A stretch of DNA of 47,351 bases from Bacteroidales bacterium (lineage in GTDB: Bacteria; Bacteroidota; Bacteroidia; Bacteroidales; UBA932): positions 1-47,351 of the forward strand of contig JAFYTP010000065.1 of NCBI GenBank assembly GCA_017558775.1, read 5' to 3'. Below the pieces are notes generated by a model. The model had not been told where the DNA came from. It did no database searches and saw only the letters and a list, made by a program, of their open reading frames with translations. Both the position numbers and the translations under genes were made by a program. Position 1 is the first letter of the stretch. Each line of letters starts with the position of its first letter. Shown here piece by piece: positions 24,084-32,266 of the stretch.

Positions 24084-25589
24084 TTACACAATGTTCAACG
24101 CTCTCGCGCCAATCAGGACCATATATCCGAGCACGATGCTGATGACACCCACGATGGCGCCCATCTTGGCCATGTCCTTCTGCTGCACGAGGTTGGTGGC
24201 ATAGGCCAATGCGTTCGGCGGCGTGGAAATGGGCAGGATCATGGCGCTGCTGGAAGCGATGGCGACCCCGATCAGGACGGTGGTGGAACCGCCGATGGCA
24301 GCGAGCTTGTCACCCATGGCCGTGCAGACAACCACCAGGATCGGCATCAGCAACGCCGCGGTGGCGGAGTGCGAAATCAGGTTGGACAGCGCGTAGCAGA
24401 TGAGTCCGGACAGGACGAGGATCAGGATAGGGGAGAAGTCGCCGAAGGGAATGGCCTTGATGAAGAGCGCGGCGAGTCCGGAACCGTTCATGGCGTAGCC
24501 CAGCGCGAAACCGCCCGCAACCATCCAGATGACGGACCAGTTGATCTCTTCCAGGTCGTATTTCGTGATGATGCCGGTCATGGCGAAAACCGCGAAAGGA
24601 ATCAGCGCGACCGTGTATGTGTTGATGCCGGTCAGGGTGTCGGTCATCCAGAGGAGGATGGTGATGATGATGGTCGCGATGACCAGGGTGGTCTGCCGGC
24701 CATGCTTCATCTCACCGTCAATCTTGAGCTCGATGGTCTTCTGGGAGAAAGGGAACACCCGCTTGATGATCGCCCAGGAAATCAGGATCATCACGATCAC
24801 CAGCGGCACCATGAACAGCATCCATTGACCGAAACCGATGCCCAGGTTCAGGCCCTCGGGATCGTTCAAGTACTTCAGGGCGATGGTGTTAGGAGGCGTG
24901 CCGATGGGGGTTCCGATGCCGCCCAGGTTCGCCGCGACGGGAATGCTGAGCGCCATGGCGATACGGCCCTTTCCGGCCTCCGGAAGCTGTTTAAACACCG
25001 GGGTTAGGAAAGTAAGCATCATGGCCGTGGTGGCCGTGTTGCTGATGAACATGGAGAAGAGGGCCGTCACTAGCATGAAACCGAGCAGGATGTTCTCACT
25101 CTTCTTGCCGAAGGGCGTGAGCAACACCCGCGCGAGGTGGACGTCCAGGCCGGTTTTCGTGGTGGCGATCGCCAGGACGAAACCGCCGATGAAGAGCATC
25201 ACCACGGGATCGGCAAAACTTGCCATCACCTGCTTGTAGCTGAGGAGCTGGCCCACGGAATCAGGGTTGCAGAGCCATTTTACGCCGGAATCGGAGGTGA
25301 ACAGCAGCAACAAGACCATGATCGAGACCGAGGTGGTCCAGGCCGGGACGATTTCCATCACCCACATCAGCGTGGCGTAGACGAAAATGGCGATGATCCT
25401 TTGCTGGACCTGGGTGAGTCCTTCCATGCCGAAGACCTCCGATGGCAGGCACCAGAGGACGATGAAAACCGCCGCCACAAACAGCAGGGCGAGGGTTTTC
25501 TTCTTCATTTTCAAAGGGTCGAATATTTTGTTGTGACGCAGCTTGTGCATCTCCTCCACCAAGTGGAAACCGATAAAATTCTTGAACAT
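24084..25589 (-). CDS. DASS/SLC13 family anion symporter
   Basis: A 501-residue carrier of the divalent anion:Na+ symporter family (dicarboxylates, citrate or sulfate). It has about 11-12 hydrophobic segments and both family SNT-type motifs: MFISNTATTAMM in the first half and NLISHSATAALL in the second (where His replaces the usual Asn-Thr), plus GGIGTPIGTPPN and SSSAMILPISTPPNA. The cytoplasmic N-terminus before the first membrane span is about 30 residues. A TACCTTTG -7 box is 22 bases before the ATG, supporting this start. A LysR regulator is divergently transcribed, and an M49-like lipoprotein follows, so peptide- or dicarboxylate-linked nutrition is a reasonable guess. Confidence 0.87.
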   Translation of the reverse strand: MFKNFIGFHLVEEMHKLRHNKIFDPLKMKKKTLALLFVAAVFIVLWCLPSEVFGMEGLTQVQQRIIAIFVYATLMWVMEIVPAWTTSVSIMVLLLLFTSDSGVKWLCNPDSVGQLLSYKQVMASFADPVVMLFIGGFVLAIATTKTGLDVHLARVLLTPFGKKSENILLGFMLVTALFSMFISNTATTAMMLTFLTPVFKQLPEAGKGRIAMALSIPVAANLGGIGTPIGTPPNTIALKYLNDPEGLNLGIGFGQWMLFMVPLVIVMILISWAIIKRVFPFSQKTIELKIDGEMKHGRQTTLVIATIIITILLWMTDTLTGINTYTVALIPFAVFAMTGIITKYDLEEINWSVIWMVAGGFALGYAMNGSGLAALFIKAIPFGDFSPILILVLSGLICYALSNLISHSATAALLMPILVVVCTAMGDKLAAIGGSTTVLIGVAIASSSAMILPISTPPNALAYATNLVQQKDMAKMGAIVGVISIVLGYMVLIGARALNIV

Positions 25590-25611
25590 GGTATAGGGAC
25601 GTATTTTGCCG

Positions 25612-25619
25612 CAAAGGTA
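25612..25619 (-). promoter_or_regulatory. -7 box TACCTTTG for the DASS operon
   Basis: Exact TAnnTTTG match on the minus strand, 22 bases before the ATG at 25589. Confidence 0.6.
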
Positions 25620-25638
25620 GGGGGAAAGAAGATGTCTT

Positions 25639-25691
25639 TTTATTGATGAATAATGTTTGTTTCGATAGAATTATTAGATTTTATCAATAAA
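25639..25691. promoter_or_regulatory. Candidate LysR operator (nested inverted repeat)
   Basis: TTTATTGAT (25639-25647) and ATCAATAAA (25683-25691) are perfect 9-base inverted arms; inside them AATAAT (25649-25654) and ATTATT (25670-25675) are also inverted. The element lies between the DASS -7 box (25612-25619, minus) and the LysR -7 box (25698-25705, plus), where a LysR-type regulator would be expected to bind. Confidence 0.5.
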
Positions 25692-25697
25692 TTAAGC

Positions 25698-25705
25698 TAT
25701 CTTTG
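25698..25705 (+). promoter_or_regulatory. -7 box TATCTTTG for the LysR gene
   Basis: Exact TAnnTTTG match 22 bases before the ATG at 25728. It excludes the 25-codon longer frame that begins at 25653. Confidence 0.6.
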
Positions 25706-25727
25706 TGCGGATCATTCAAAGAATGAT

Positions 25728-26621
25728 ATGGAACTTCGTCAGCTGAAATATTTCGTGGAAGTCGCGAAACTCGGGAGCTTCTCGCTCGCGTCAAAATCCC
25801 TGTACATCACCCAGAGCACCATTTCTCAGCAGATCGGAAAGCTGGAGGAAGAAATGGGTGTGCGGTTGCTTACACGCGACACGCGGCATGTGTCTTTAAG
25901 CGACTACGGAGAGCAGTTTCTCCCGCATGCGATGAAGGTCATCGAGGATGCGCAGATGTGCACGGATATCATCCACGATGTCAAGGATTTACACACGGGA
26001 ACATTGACCATCGGCTCCACCTATTCCTTCGGCCCGCTGCTGATGCAGTCCGTCCGGGATTTCCTCCGGCTGTATCCGCACGTGCGTCTCCAGATGATCA
26101 GTACCTCCTGGGCGGGATTGCAGCAAAAACTGCTGGACCGGGAGCTGGACATTGCCCTGGCGTACAAGTCTTCCATCGACGATGACCGCATCGACTCCCG
26201 CCTCCTTTTCGAGAACAGGCTTTGCCTGATCGGGCGTAAGGACGAGCTTGAGGGCTGTGAGAGTCCGGTTCCTGTCGATGCTTTAAGCCGATACCCGCTC
26301 GCGCTGCCCTTCAAGGGCTTGCAGGCCCGGGACATGCTGGAATCCGTCCTGTTCGGGCATGAGGTCGATCTGGACATCCGCACCGAGAACAACAGCATCC
26401 ACGCCATCCTGGACCTGGTGCGCTCCAGCCCGCTCCTCACCATCCTTTCTGGCGAAGCGGTCCAGCACATCCCGGAGCTGAAAGCCATCCCCATCGACCA
26501 TCCCGAAAGCGTGATGCACGGTTGCTATCACTTCCTGAAAGGCGTCTATCAGAAGAAATCCACCCGGACCTTCATCAACATCCTGACGGAGAACAACAAG
26601 TTCAAGGCTATTTTCGGCTAG
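25728..26621 (+). CDS. LysR-family transcriptional regulator
   Basis: A 297-residue LysR regulator. The winged helix-turn-helix occupies residues 1-60 (MELRQLKYFVEVAKLGSFS, TQSTISQQIGKLEEEMG), followed by the linker helix and a two-lobed effector-binding domain starting near residue 90 (LTIGSTYSFGPLLMQ). The start is MELRQLKYF, the standard N-terminus for the family. Being divergent from the DASS carrier with an inverted repeat between them, it most likely controls that operon. Its TAG stop is shared in CTAG with the stop of the convergent HTCS-like gene. Confidence 0.9.
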   Translation: MELRQLKYFVEVAKLGSFSLASKSLYITQSTISQQIGKLEEEMGVRLLTRDTRHVSLSDYGEQFLPHAMKVIEDAQMCTDIIHDVKDLHTGTLTIGSTYSFGPLLMQSVRDFLRLYPHVRLQMISTSWAGLQQKLLDRELDIALAYKSSIDDDRIDSRLLFENRLCLIGRKDELEGCESPVPVDALSRYPLALPFKGLQARDMLESVLFGHEVDLDIRTENNSIHAILDLVRSSPLLTILSGEAVQHIPELKAIPIDHPESVMHGCYHFLKGVYQKKSTRTFINILTENNKFKAIFG

Positions 26622-29600
26622 CTCAGGGACTTCAGGACATTATCCTTGATTCCATCCCGATACTCCTTGGGCGTCATCCCTTTGGCTTCCTTGAAATTCC
26701 GGTAGAAGGTGCTGCGGTTGTCGTATCCGACGCGGTACATGATCTCGTCGATGGTATGCTTGGATGAATATAACAGCTTGGTGGCCATCTCGATACGGGA
26801 TTCCTTGATCATCTGATGGAGGGTCTTGTCCGTTATCTCGGCGAGTCTCCTGTACAGGACGCGCGTGCCCAGGTCCAGTTTTTCGGCGATCATTGCCGCA
26901 CTCAGTTCGGGGTTGGTCAGGTTTTCGTCGATGATCTTGAAAATGCTGTTCATGAACTCCTTGTCGTCCCGGTGGAGGATCTTGCCTTCACTCATCACAT
27001 AGGTGCTGATTGGGGACTTGTAGTATTCCGCCATGCTTTCGCGCTTGTTCAGCATCTTCTCGAGCGCGGCGTGCAGGTAATCCATGTTGAACGGGAAAGT
27101 GATGCAAAGGTCGGCTCCCTGCTTCATGCATTCCTCTTTTTCCGTGATCTGAAGCGAAGAGGTGAGGGCGATGACCGGTATCTGTCCCGTCCTTTTGTTT
27201 TCCTTCATCTTTTCCATGAATCCGGCGAAACTGTTGATCATGGACGTCACGTCGTACATGATGGCGACGGGCATCTGGTTCAGGATGTCGGTCAGCGCCG
27301 CTTCGGTTCCGCTGTATTCCAGCACGTTGTACTTTTCCGACATGAAGTAGTTCAGGAACGAGGATATTTCCTTGTTCGAACTGATCAGGCAGATCTTCTC
27401 CAGATGACGGTCTGTCCGCATTTTCACGGGGAACTGGTTTTCCACCAGGGTGTTCAGCGTATTGATATTTTCGGAGATAGGGGAGTCCTCATAACGCAGG
27501 AGATTCTCTCCGACGTTCTGCTGGGGGATTTCGATATCCACGATCAGGCTCCCGTCCGCCTTGTCGTAGCGATGGGTGATGACTCCGTTCATTTCCCGGA
27601 CCAGTTTGCCGCACAGGATCAGCTCGAAGTTCCGGATGTTTTCGTCCTTGCTGTCCACGCCGATGAGGGCCTGGGATTCATATCTTTCGAACATGCTGAC
27701 GGTTTCGGCATACTGTGTTTCGTCCATGGTTACCGTCATGTGCATGTTGATTCCTCCCTTGTCACTTCTCCGGAGGCCGAGATAGACTTCCTTCTTCCCC
27801 GATGCGATGGATATAAACTTGTAAATCAACGTGTTGAACAGCGTAAGGAAGGCTTCCTTATTGACAGAAATGATAAGATCCTTCTCGATCTCATGGAGCA
27901 TGGTGACTTCCCGGGTCTTCGTGTTGGACTTCATGATGTCCAGCAATTCGTTGGCGATCTGGCTGACGTGGATGAGCGCCACTTCGCCCGGGGAAGATTC
28001 CGAGATTCCCTTGTAATCGTTCAGGATCTGCAGGATTTTATTGATTCTGGCGATGTTATATTCCACAAGGGTCACTTTTCCGGCGACGTTCGGGTTGTTG
28101 ATGGTCTGCTGCCGGATCTGCTGACAGAGTCCGAGCATGAAGGTGATCTGGACGGAGAGTTCCTCGGTGATAGTACCGGTCGTATCGGACTTCACTTTCC
28201 TGATTTCCTTTTCATACCTTTCCTCCAGCCTTTTCTTCATCGAAACATATTTGTCCTGGAGGTACCTGACTGTCTGATAGATCATGGCGGCGGCCAGCAG
28301 GAAATAGATCACAAAGGCCCACCAGCGCTTGTAGATCGGCGGAATGATATAGATGTCCAGGCTGTATTCTCCGCTTTCGTAGCGGGTCGCCTGGTTCAGG
28401 TACTTGATCTTGAGGGTGTAGTTTCCCGGATCCAGGGAAGGAAGATAGATGATGTCGCTGTTGTTGGCCGTCCAGTTTCCGTCATATCCTTCGATGTTGT
28501 AGAAGAACTGGTAATCCGGGTAATTCAGATTGTCCACCAGGGAGAATTCGATGGCGAAGATGGATTTTGAATAGGGGATTCTCAGCTTCCCGTTTTTCAT
28601 CTTCAGGCTGATGTGCGAATACTCGTTGTTCTGGATGAAGTTTGTGATGTGGATGTCGGGCGTATAGCTTGTCTTAGAATCGTCAAAGGAAGATTTCTCG
28701 TCGATGACCGTGAATCCGTTGATGCCGCCAAAGAACAGGGTGCCGCTCTTGGGGTCCCGGTAACAGGCGCCGTCGGAATATTCCAGTACGTCGATGCCGG
28801 AGAACCGGTTGAAGGACGAGCGGTAGAGGAAGTTTTCATCCAGGGAGATGATTCCCGAATTGGTTGTTATCCAGATATTTCCGTTCCCGTCAGGCAGGAT
28901 GGCGTGGATGGCTTTTTTCGGAACATATTCAGGAATCTTGATGGAATCCGATGCGGTCGAATACGCTACCACTCCGTTTCCGGTTGCAAACAGCATGTCG
29001 TTTGTCTTTGTCGCGTAGAATGTTTCGTTGATAGCCAGGCCGTTGTCTGTCGGGAATTGGACCACACGAGATTGACCGGTTTTTATGTTGTATGACAGCA
29101 CACCATTCCCTCGGCTGGCAAACCAGAGGGTGGAGTCATTCTCCTGGGCTATTGAGAACACCGAGGACCTGTGACTGAAGGGTTTGACAAAGACCAGCTC
29201 TTCGGTTTCCGTGATGACAGGGACGCCATTCTCGGTCCGGAATCGACATTTGTAGCAACCCCGTTCGTCCGTAGCCACCCATAATGTCGATCCGTCCGTT
29301 TCTAAAAGGTCGTGAACCCTTGAGAACCCTTCGCTTCCTTTGACGGGCTCGACACTGCCTGTCTGGTATGAATAACAATATAGACCGGCCCCTTCGCCGC
29401 CAATCCAAAGAAAGTCCTCTTTACTTTCTTTGATGGCGTACACGGCGTTATTCCTCATCGCGCTGTTATCGGTCGTGAATCGGTCTGTATTGTTCTGGTT
29501 AAAAGCTCCTTTCGGAGAGAAATCGCGAATCCTGTATAAGCCGTCACCTTTCGTTCCCATCCAAAGATTGCCTTTCCTGTCCAGACAAATGCTTCTGATC

Positions 29601-30607
29601 GGCATCTCGATGGAATAAGGCAGGTTGTCAAAGGTTATGCAGGAAATATCCGTCGCCTTGTCACTCCACCGGATCAATCCGTTACAGTCGGTTCCAATCC
29701 ACACGATCGGCTGGAGTTTGTCCGGGATCATGGAGAATACGCCGCAATGGATCTCCGTCTTTTCCAGGTTCTTCTTTCCGTATGTGTGGCGCATGACCCC
29801 ATTCTGCATAAAACTGATGAAGCAACCTTTTTCATCGGCAATGATTCCGGTGATCTGGTCCGTCCTGAGCAGGTCGGACTTGATTTCCGAAATCAGCTGC
29901 GTCTTTCCATTGCCGCCATCGACCTTGAACAGTTTGCCGTCTGCCGATATCACGAGATGGTGGTCATTATATCTGGCGGTTGCGAAGAGACATTCCAGGC
30001 CCGTATTCTCGACTTTTCGCAGGGTAGGGGTGCGCTCGTCGCCGAATGTGATGAGATAGGTGTCCTTGCGGGAAAAGATGCACAGTCTTCCGTCGTCCAG
30101 GATGGACATGCTCTTGATGGATTCTCCTTCGACGAACGCCATGTCCGGGAAGGTCGTCAGTTCTCCGGATGCCGTGTCCAGATACCGGAGCCTTTGGGTG
30201 TTGCTGATGGAGAAGATATTTCCTTCCTCAGTTACGGCTATGGCGGTGCTGAATGCGATCTCATCATAGAAATCCACCTCCCGGGTAATCATGTCAAGCC
30301 GCGCGGTTCCGTAGTTTGTCTGCACATACAGGTGCCCGTCCTTCCCGGGAATGATATGCATGATCTGATTTCCGGAGAAATAATTCTTCCCGTCCTTCGC
30401 GACAAAGGTTTTCAGGGTATTGCCGTCCCAAATGTTCAGGCCGTCCATCGTTCCGATATACAGATGCCCCAAGGCGTTCTGATGGATGGAACAGATGGCG
30501 TTGTTGGAGATACCCTCCTGGGAGGAAATCGTCTTGGTCCGAGTGCCGAATGCGCAGATTGACCATAACGCAAACCCCAATACCGCCGCAAATTTCGATG
30601 CTTTCAT
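26618..30607 (-). CDS. HTCS-like regulator with degenerate kinase and receiver domains
   Basis: A 1329-residue protein with the order of a Bacteroides hybrid two-component system: signal peptide (1-21), periplasmic two-component-regulator propeller repeats (about 25-690), a Y_Y_Y domain (about 690-755), one membrane span (about 761-782), HisKA/HATPase-like region (about 800-1040), receiver-like domain (about 1070-1185) and an AraC-type HTH domain (about 1225-1325, IAEKLDLGTRVLYRRL, DEIMYRVGYDNRSTFYRNFK). Key residues are lost: the kinase motif SHExRTP reads TEELSVQ (Glu815 for His), no N- or G-box is seen, the receiver acidic pair reads ISSNKE (1075-1080) and the conserved Lys is Phe1171, while Asp1119 and the ALTSS Thr/Ser remain. 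It faces the GH125-SusCD operon, which it probably regulates. Confidence 0.85.
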   Translation of the reverse strand: MKASKFAAVLGFALWSICAFGTRTKTISSQEGISNNAICSIHQNALGHLYIGTMDGLNIWDGNTLKTFVAKDGKNYFSGNQIMHIIPGKDGHLYVQTNYGTARLDMITREVDFYDEIAFSTAIAVTEEGNIFSISNTQRLRYLDTASGELTTFPDMAFVEGESIKSMSILDDGRLCIFSRKDTYLITFGDERTPTLRKVENTGLECLFATARYNDHHLVISADGKLFKVDGGNGKTQLISEIKSDLLRTDQITGIIADEKGCFISFMQNGVMRHTYGKKNLEKTEIHCGVFSMIPDKLQPIVWIGTDCNGLIRWSDKATDISCITFDNLPYSIEMPIRSICLDRKGNLWMGTKGDGLYRIRDFSPKGAFNQNNTDRFTTDNSAMRNNAVYAIKESKEDFLWIGGEGAGLYCYSYQTGSVEPVKGSEGFSRVHDLLETDGSTLWVATDERGCYKCRFRTENGVPVITETEELVFVKPFSHRSSVFSIAQENDSTLWFASRGNGVLSYNIKTGQSRVVQFPTDNGLAINETFYATKTNDMLFATGNGVVAYSTASDSIKIPEYVPKKAIHAILPDGNGNIWITTNSGIISLDENFLYRSSFNRFSGIDVLEYSDGACYRDPKSGTLFFGGINGFTVIDEKSSFDDSKTSYTPDIHITNFIQNNEYSHISLKMKNGKLRIPYSKSIFAIEFSLVDNLNYPDYQFFYNIEGYDGNWTANNSDIIYLPSLDPGNYTLKIKYLNQATRYESGEYSLDIYIIPPIYKRWWAFVIYFLLAAAMIYQTVRYLQDKYVSMKKRLEERYEKEIRKVKSDTTGTITEELSVQITFMLGLCQQIRQQTINNPNVAGKVTLVEYNIARINKILQILNDYKGISESSPGEVALIHVSQIANELLDIMKSNTKTREVTMLHEIEKDLIISVNKEAFLTLFNTLIYKFISIASGKKEVYLGLRRSDKGGINMHMTVTMDETQYAETVSMFERYESQALIGVDSKDENIRNFELILCGKLVREMNGVITHRYDKADGSLIVDIEIPQQNVGENLLRYEDSPISENINTLNTLVENQFPVKMRTDRHLEKICLISSNKEISSFLNYFMSEKYNVLEYSGTEAALTDILNQMPVAIMYDVTSMINSFAGFMEKMKENKRTGQIPVIALTSSLQITEKEECMKQGADLCITFPFNMDYLHAALEKMLNKRESMAEYYKSPISTYVMSEGKILHRDDKEFMNSIFKIIDENLTNPELSAAMIAEKLDLGTRVLYRRLAEITDKTLHQMIKESRIEMATKLLYSSKHTIDEIMYRVGYDNRSTFYRNFKEAKGMTPKEYRDGIKDNVLKSLS

Positions 30608-30643
30608 TCTCTGATCGGAAACTGTTTAAAAACTTATTGGACG

Positions 30644-30651
30644 CAAAGATA
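30644..30651 (-). promoter_or_regulatory. -7 box TATCTTTG for the HTCS-like gene
   Basis: Exact TAnnTTTG match on the minus strand, 36 bases before the ATG at 30607. Confidence 0.55.
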
Positions 30652-30672
30652 GCGATTGCTTTTGTATTATCA

Positions 30673-30774
30673 TTTTGTGACAAGGGTATTTTTGTCGCAA
30701 AATGGTGCTAATTATGCCTTTAATAGGGGCCTAAAGCCTTAATCTATCCCGATTAGTGCATTTTTGTCACAAAA
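30673..30774. promoter_or_regulatory. Three copies of a TTTTGTSRCAAAA element between regulator and PUL operon
   Basis: TTTTGTGACAA (30673-30683), TTTTGTCGCAAAA (30690-30702) and TTTTGTCACAAAA (30762-30774). The third is a 13-bp palindrome around a central C. The second overlaps an exact plus-strand -7 box TATTTTTG (30687-30694), and the third overlaps a one-mismatch version. Centres are about 18 and 72 bases apart. They are candidate operators or promoters for the divergent units; the remaining part of the 226-base intergenic region shows a weak TATAATTG box at 30804-30811. Confidence 0.5.
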
Positions 30775-30833
30775 TGAAACAGTCGTAAGGGGCCAAAATG
30801 ACTATAATTGCGACAGAGAATTTTAACACTGAC

Positions 30834-32240
30834 ATGAAAAGACCGATTTCTCTTTTGCTATTTTTCTGTATTGCTTCCGTCGTCCTCTGCGATGCGAAAA
30901 AGTATGAGTCGCGACGCCCTGCGGAGAATGAAAGACTCTTTGTCTCCTCCGCCGTCGAGTCCAAGATCCAGGAGGTCGTGAAGCTTCTTGAAAACAAAAG
31001 GCTGGCTTGGATGTTCGCCAACTGTTTTCCCAATACGCTGGATACGACGGTCCATCCGGTCGGAGAATATGATACCTTCGTTTATACCGGTGACATCCAC
31101 GCGATGTGGCTCCGTGATTCCGGCGCCCAGGTCTGGCCCTATCTGCCGTTGATTAACGAGGATCCCGAGCTGAAAAAGCTCCTCGCGGGCGTGATCCTGC
31201 GCCAGTTCAAGTGCATCTGCATCGACCCGTATGCGAACGCCTTTTATAAGGAAGAAGACAAGCGGGGAGAATGGACCAGCGACATGACCGACATGAAACC
31301 GGGTGTCCACGAGCGGAAATGGGAGATCGATTCCCATTGCTATCCGATCCGCCTCGCGTACGAATATTGGAAGGTGTCCGGCGACGCTTCCATCTTCTCG
31401 GATCTCTGGATCGAGACGATGGAGAACGTCCTCAAGACTTTCCGTGAGCAGCAGCGGAAGGAGGGCGTCGGCCCCTATACATTTATGCGTAAGACCAGCC
31501 GGTCTTTCGACTCGCTGAGCAACAACGGGAAAGGGACCCCGGTTAAGCCCGTTGGTCTCATCGTTTCTTCTTTCCGTCCGTCTGACGATGCGACCACCCT
31601 TCAGTTCCTGGTTCCTTCCAACTTCTTCGCCGTCACTTCGCTCAGAAAGGCCGCGGAGATTCTTGTCGAGGTGAACAAGCGTGATGACCTGGCGGCCCAG
31701 TGCAACGAACTGGCCGATGAGGTGGAGCTCGCGCTCAAGAAATATGCGACGTACAACCACCCGGAATTCGGTACGATTTACGCCTTCGAGGTGGACGGTT
31801 TCGGCAACCATCTGATGATGGACGATGCGAACGTCCCCAGCCTCCTGGCTATGCCTTATCTTGGCAGTGTCGATGTCAATGACCCTATCTATCAGAATAC
31901 CAGACGTTTTGTCTGGAGCGAGAGCAATCCCTACTTTTTCAAGGGCAAGGCGGCCGAGGGCATCGGCGGCCCGCATGTGGGTTATGACATGGCTTGGCCA
32001 ATGTCCATCATGATGAAGGCTTTCACCAGCCAGGACGACGAAGAGATCAAATGGTGTATTGAAACGCTGATGCGGACGGATGCCGGAACGGGTTTCATGC
32101 ATGAATCCTTCCACGTGGACGATCCCAACAATTACACGCGTTCCTGGTTTGCCTGGCAGAACGGCCTTTTTGGCGAACTGATCCTGAAACTGATCGGTGA
32201 CGGCAAACTGGACCTCCTTAACAGCATTACTATTAACTAA
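30834..32240 (+). CDS. GH125 exo-alpha-1,6-mannosidase
   Basis: A 468-residue glycoside hydrolase of family 125 (formerly DUF1237), which removes terminal alpha-1,6-linked mannose with inversion. It has a signal peptide (1-21, ending VVLCDA) and family text DIHAMWLRDSGAQVWPY (about 82-98), EWTSDMTDMKPG, WEIDSHCYPIRLA, LMMDDANVPSLLA and FMHESFHVDDP. The start at 30834 (MKRPISLLL) is preferred over the one 12 codons upstream because it opens a normal signal peptide. First gene of the PUL; likely periplasmic. Substrates could be N-glycan cores or alpha-mannan side chains. Confidence 0.92.
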   Translation: MKRPISLLLFFCIASVVLCDAKKYESRRPAENERLFVSSAVESKIQEVVKLLENKRLAWMFANCFPNTLDTTVHPVGEYDTFVYTGDIHAMWLRDSGAQVWPYLPLINEDPELKKLLAGVILRQFKCICIDPYANAFYKEEDKRGEWTSDMTDMKPGVHERKWEIDSHCYPIRLAYEYWKVSGDASIFSDLWIETMENVLKTFREQQRKEGVGPYTFMRKTSRSFDSLSNNGKGTPVKPVGLIVSSFRPSDDATTLQFLVPSNFFAVTSLRKAAEILVEVNKRDDLAAQCNELADEVELALKKYATYNHPEFGTIYAFEVDGFGNHLMMDDANVPSLLAMPYLGSVDVNDPIYQNTRRFVWSESNPYFFKGKAAEGIGGPHVGYDMAWPMSIMMKAFTSQDDEEIKWCIETLMRTDAGTGFMHESFHVDDPNNYTRSWFAWQNGLFGELILKLIGDGKLDLLNSITIN

Positions 32241-32266
32241 TCATAAACCAACAAAATTATTAATCA

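Noticed and set aside
25653-25727. 25-codon N-terminal extension of the LysR protein
   Set aside because: It lies over the -7 box and operator, and the family N-terminus begins at the ATG at 25728.
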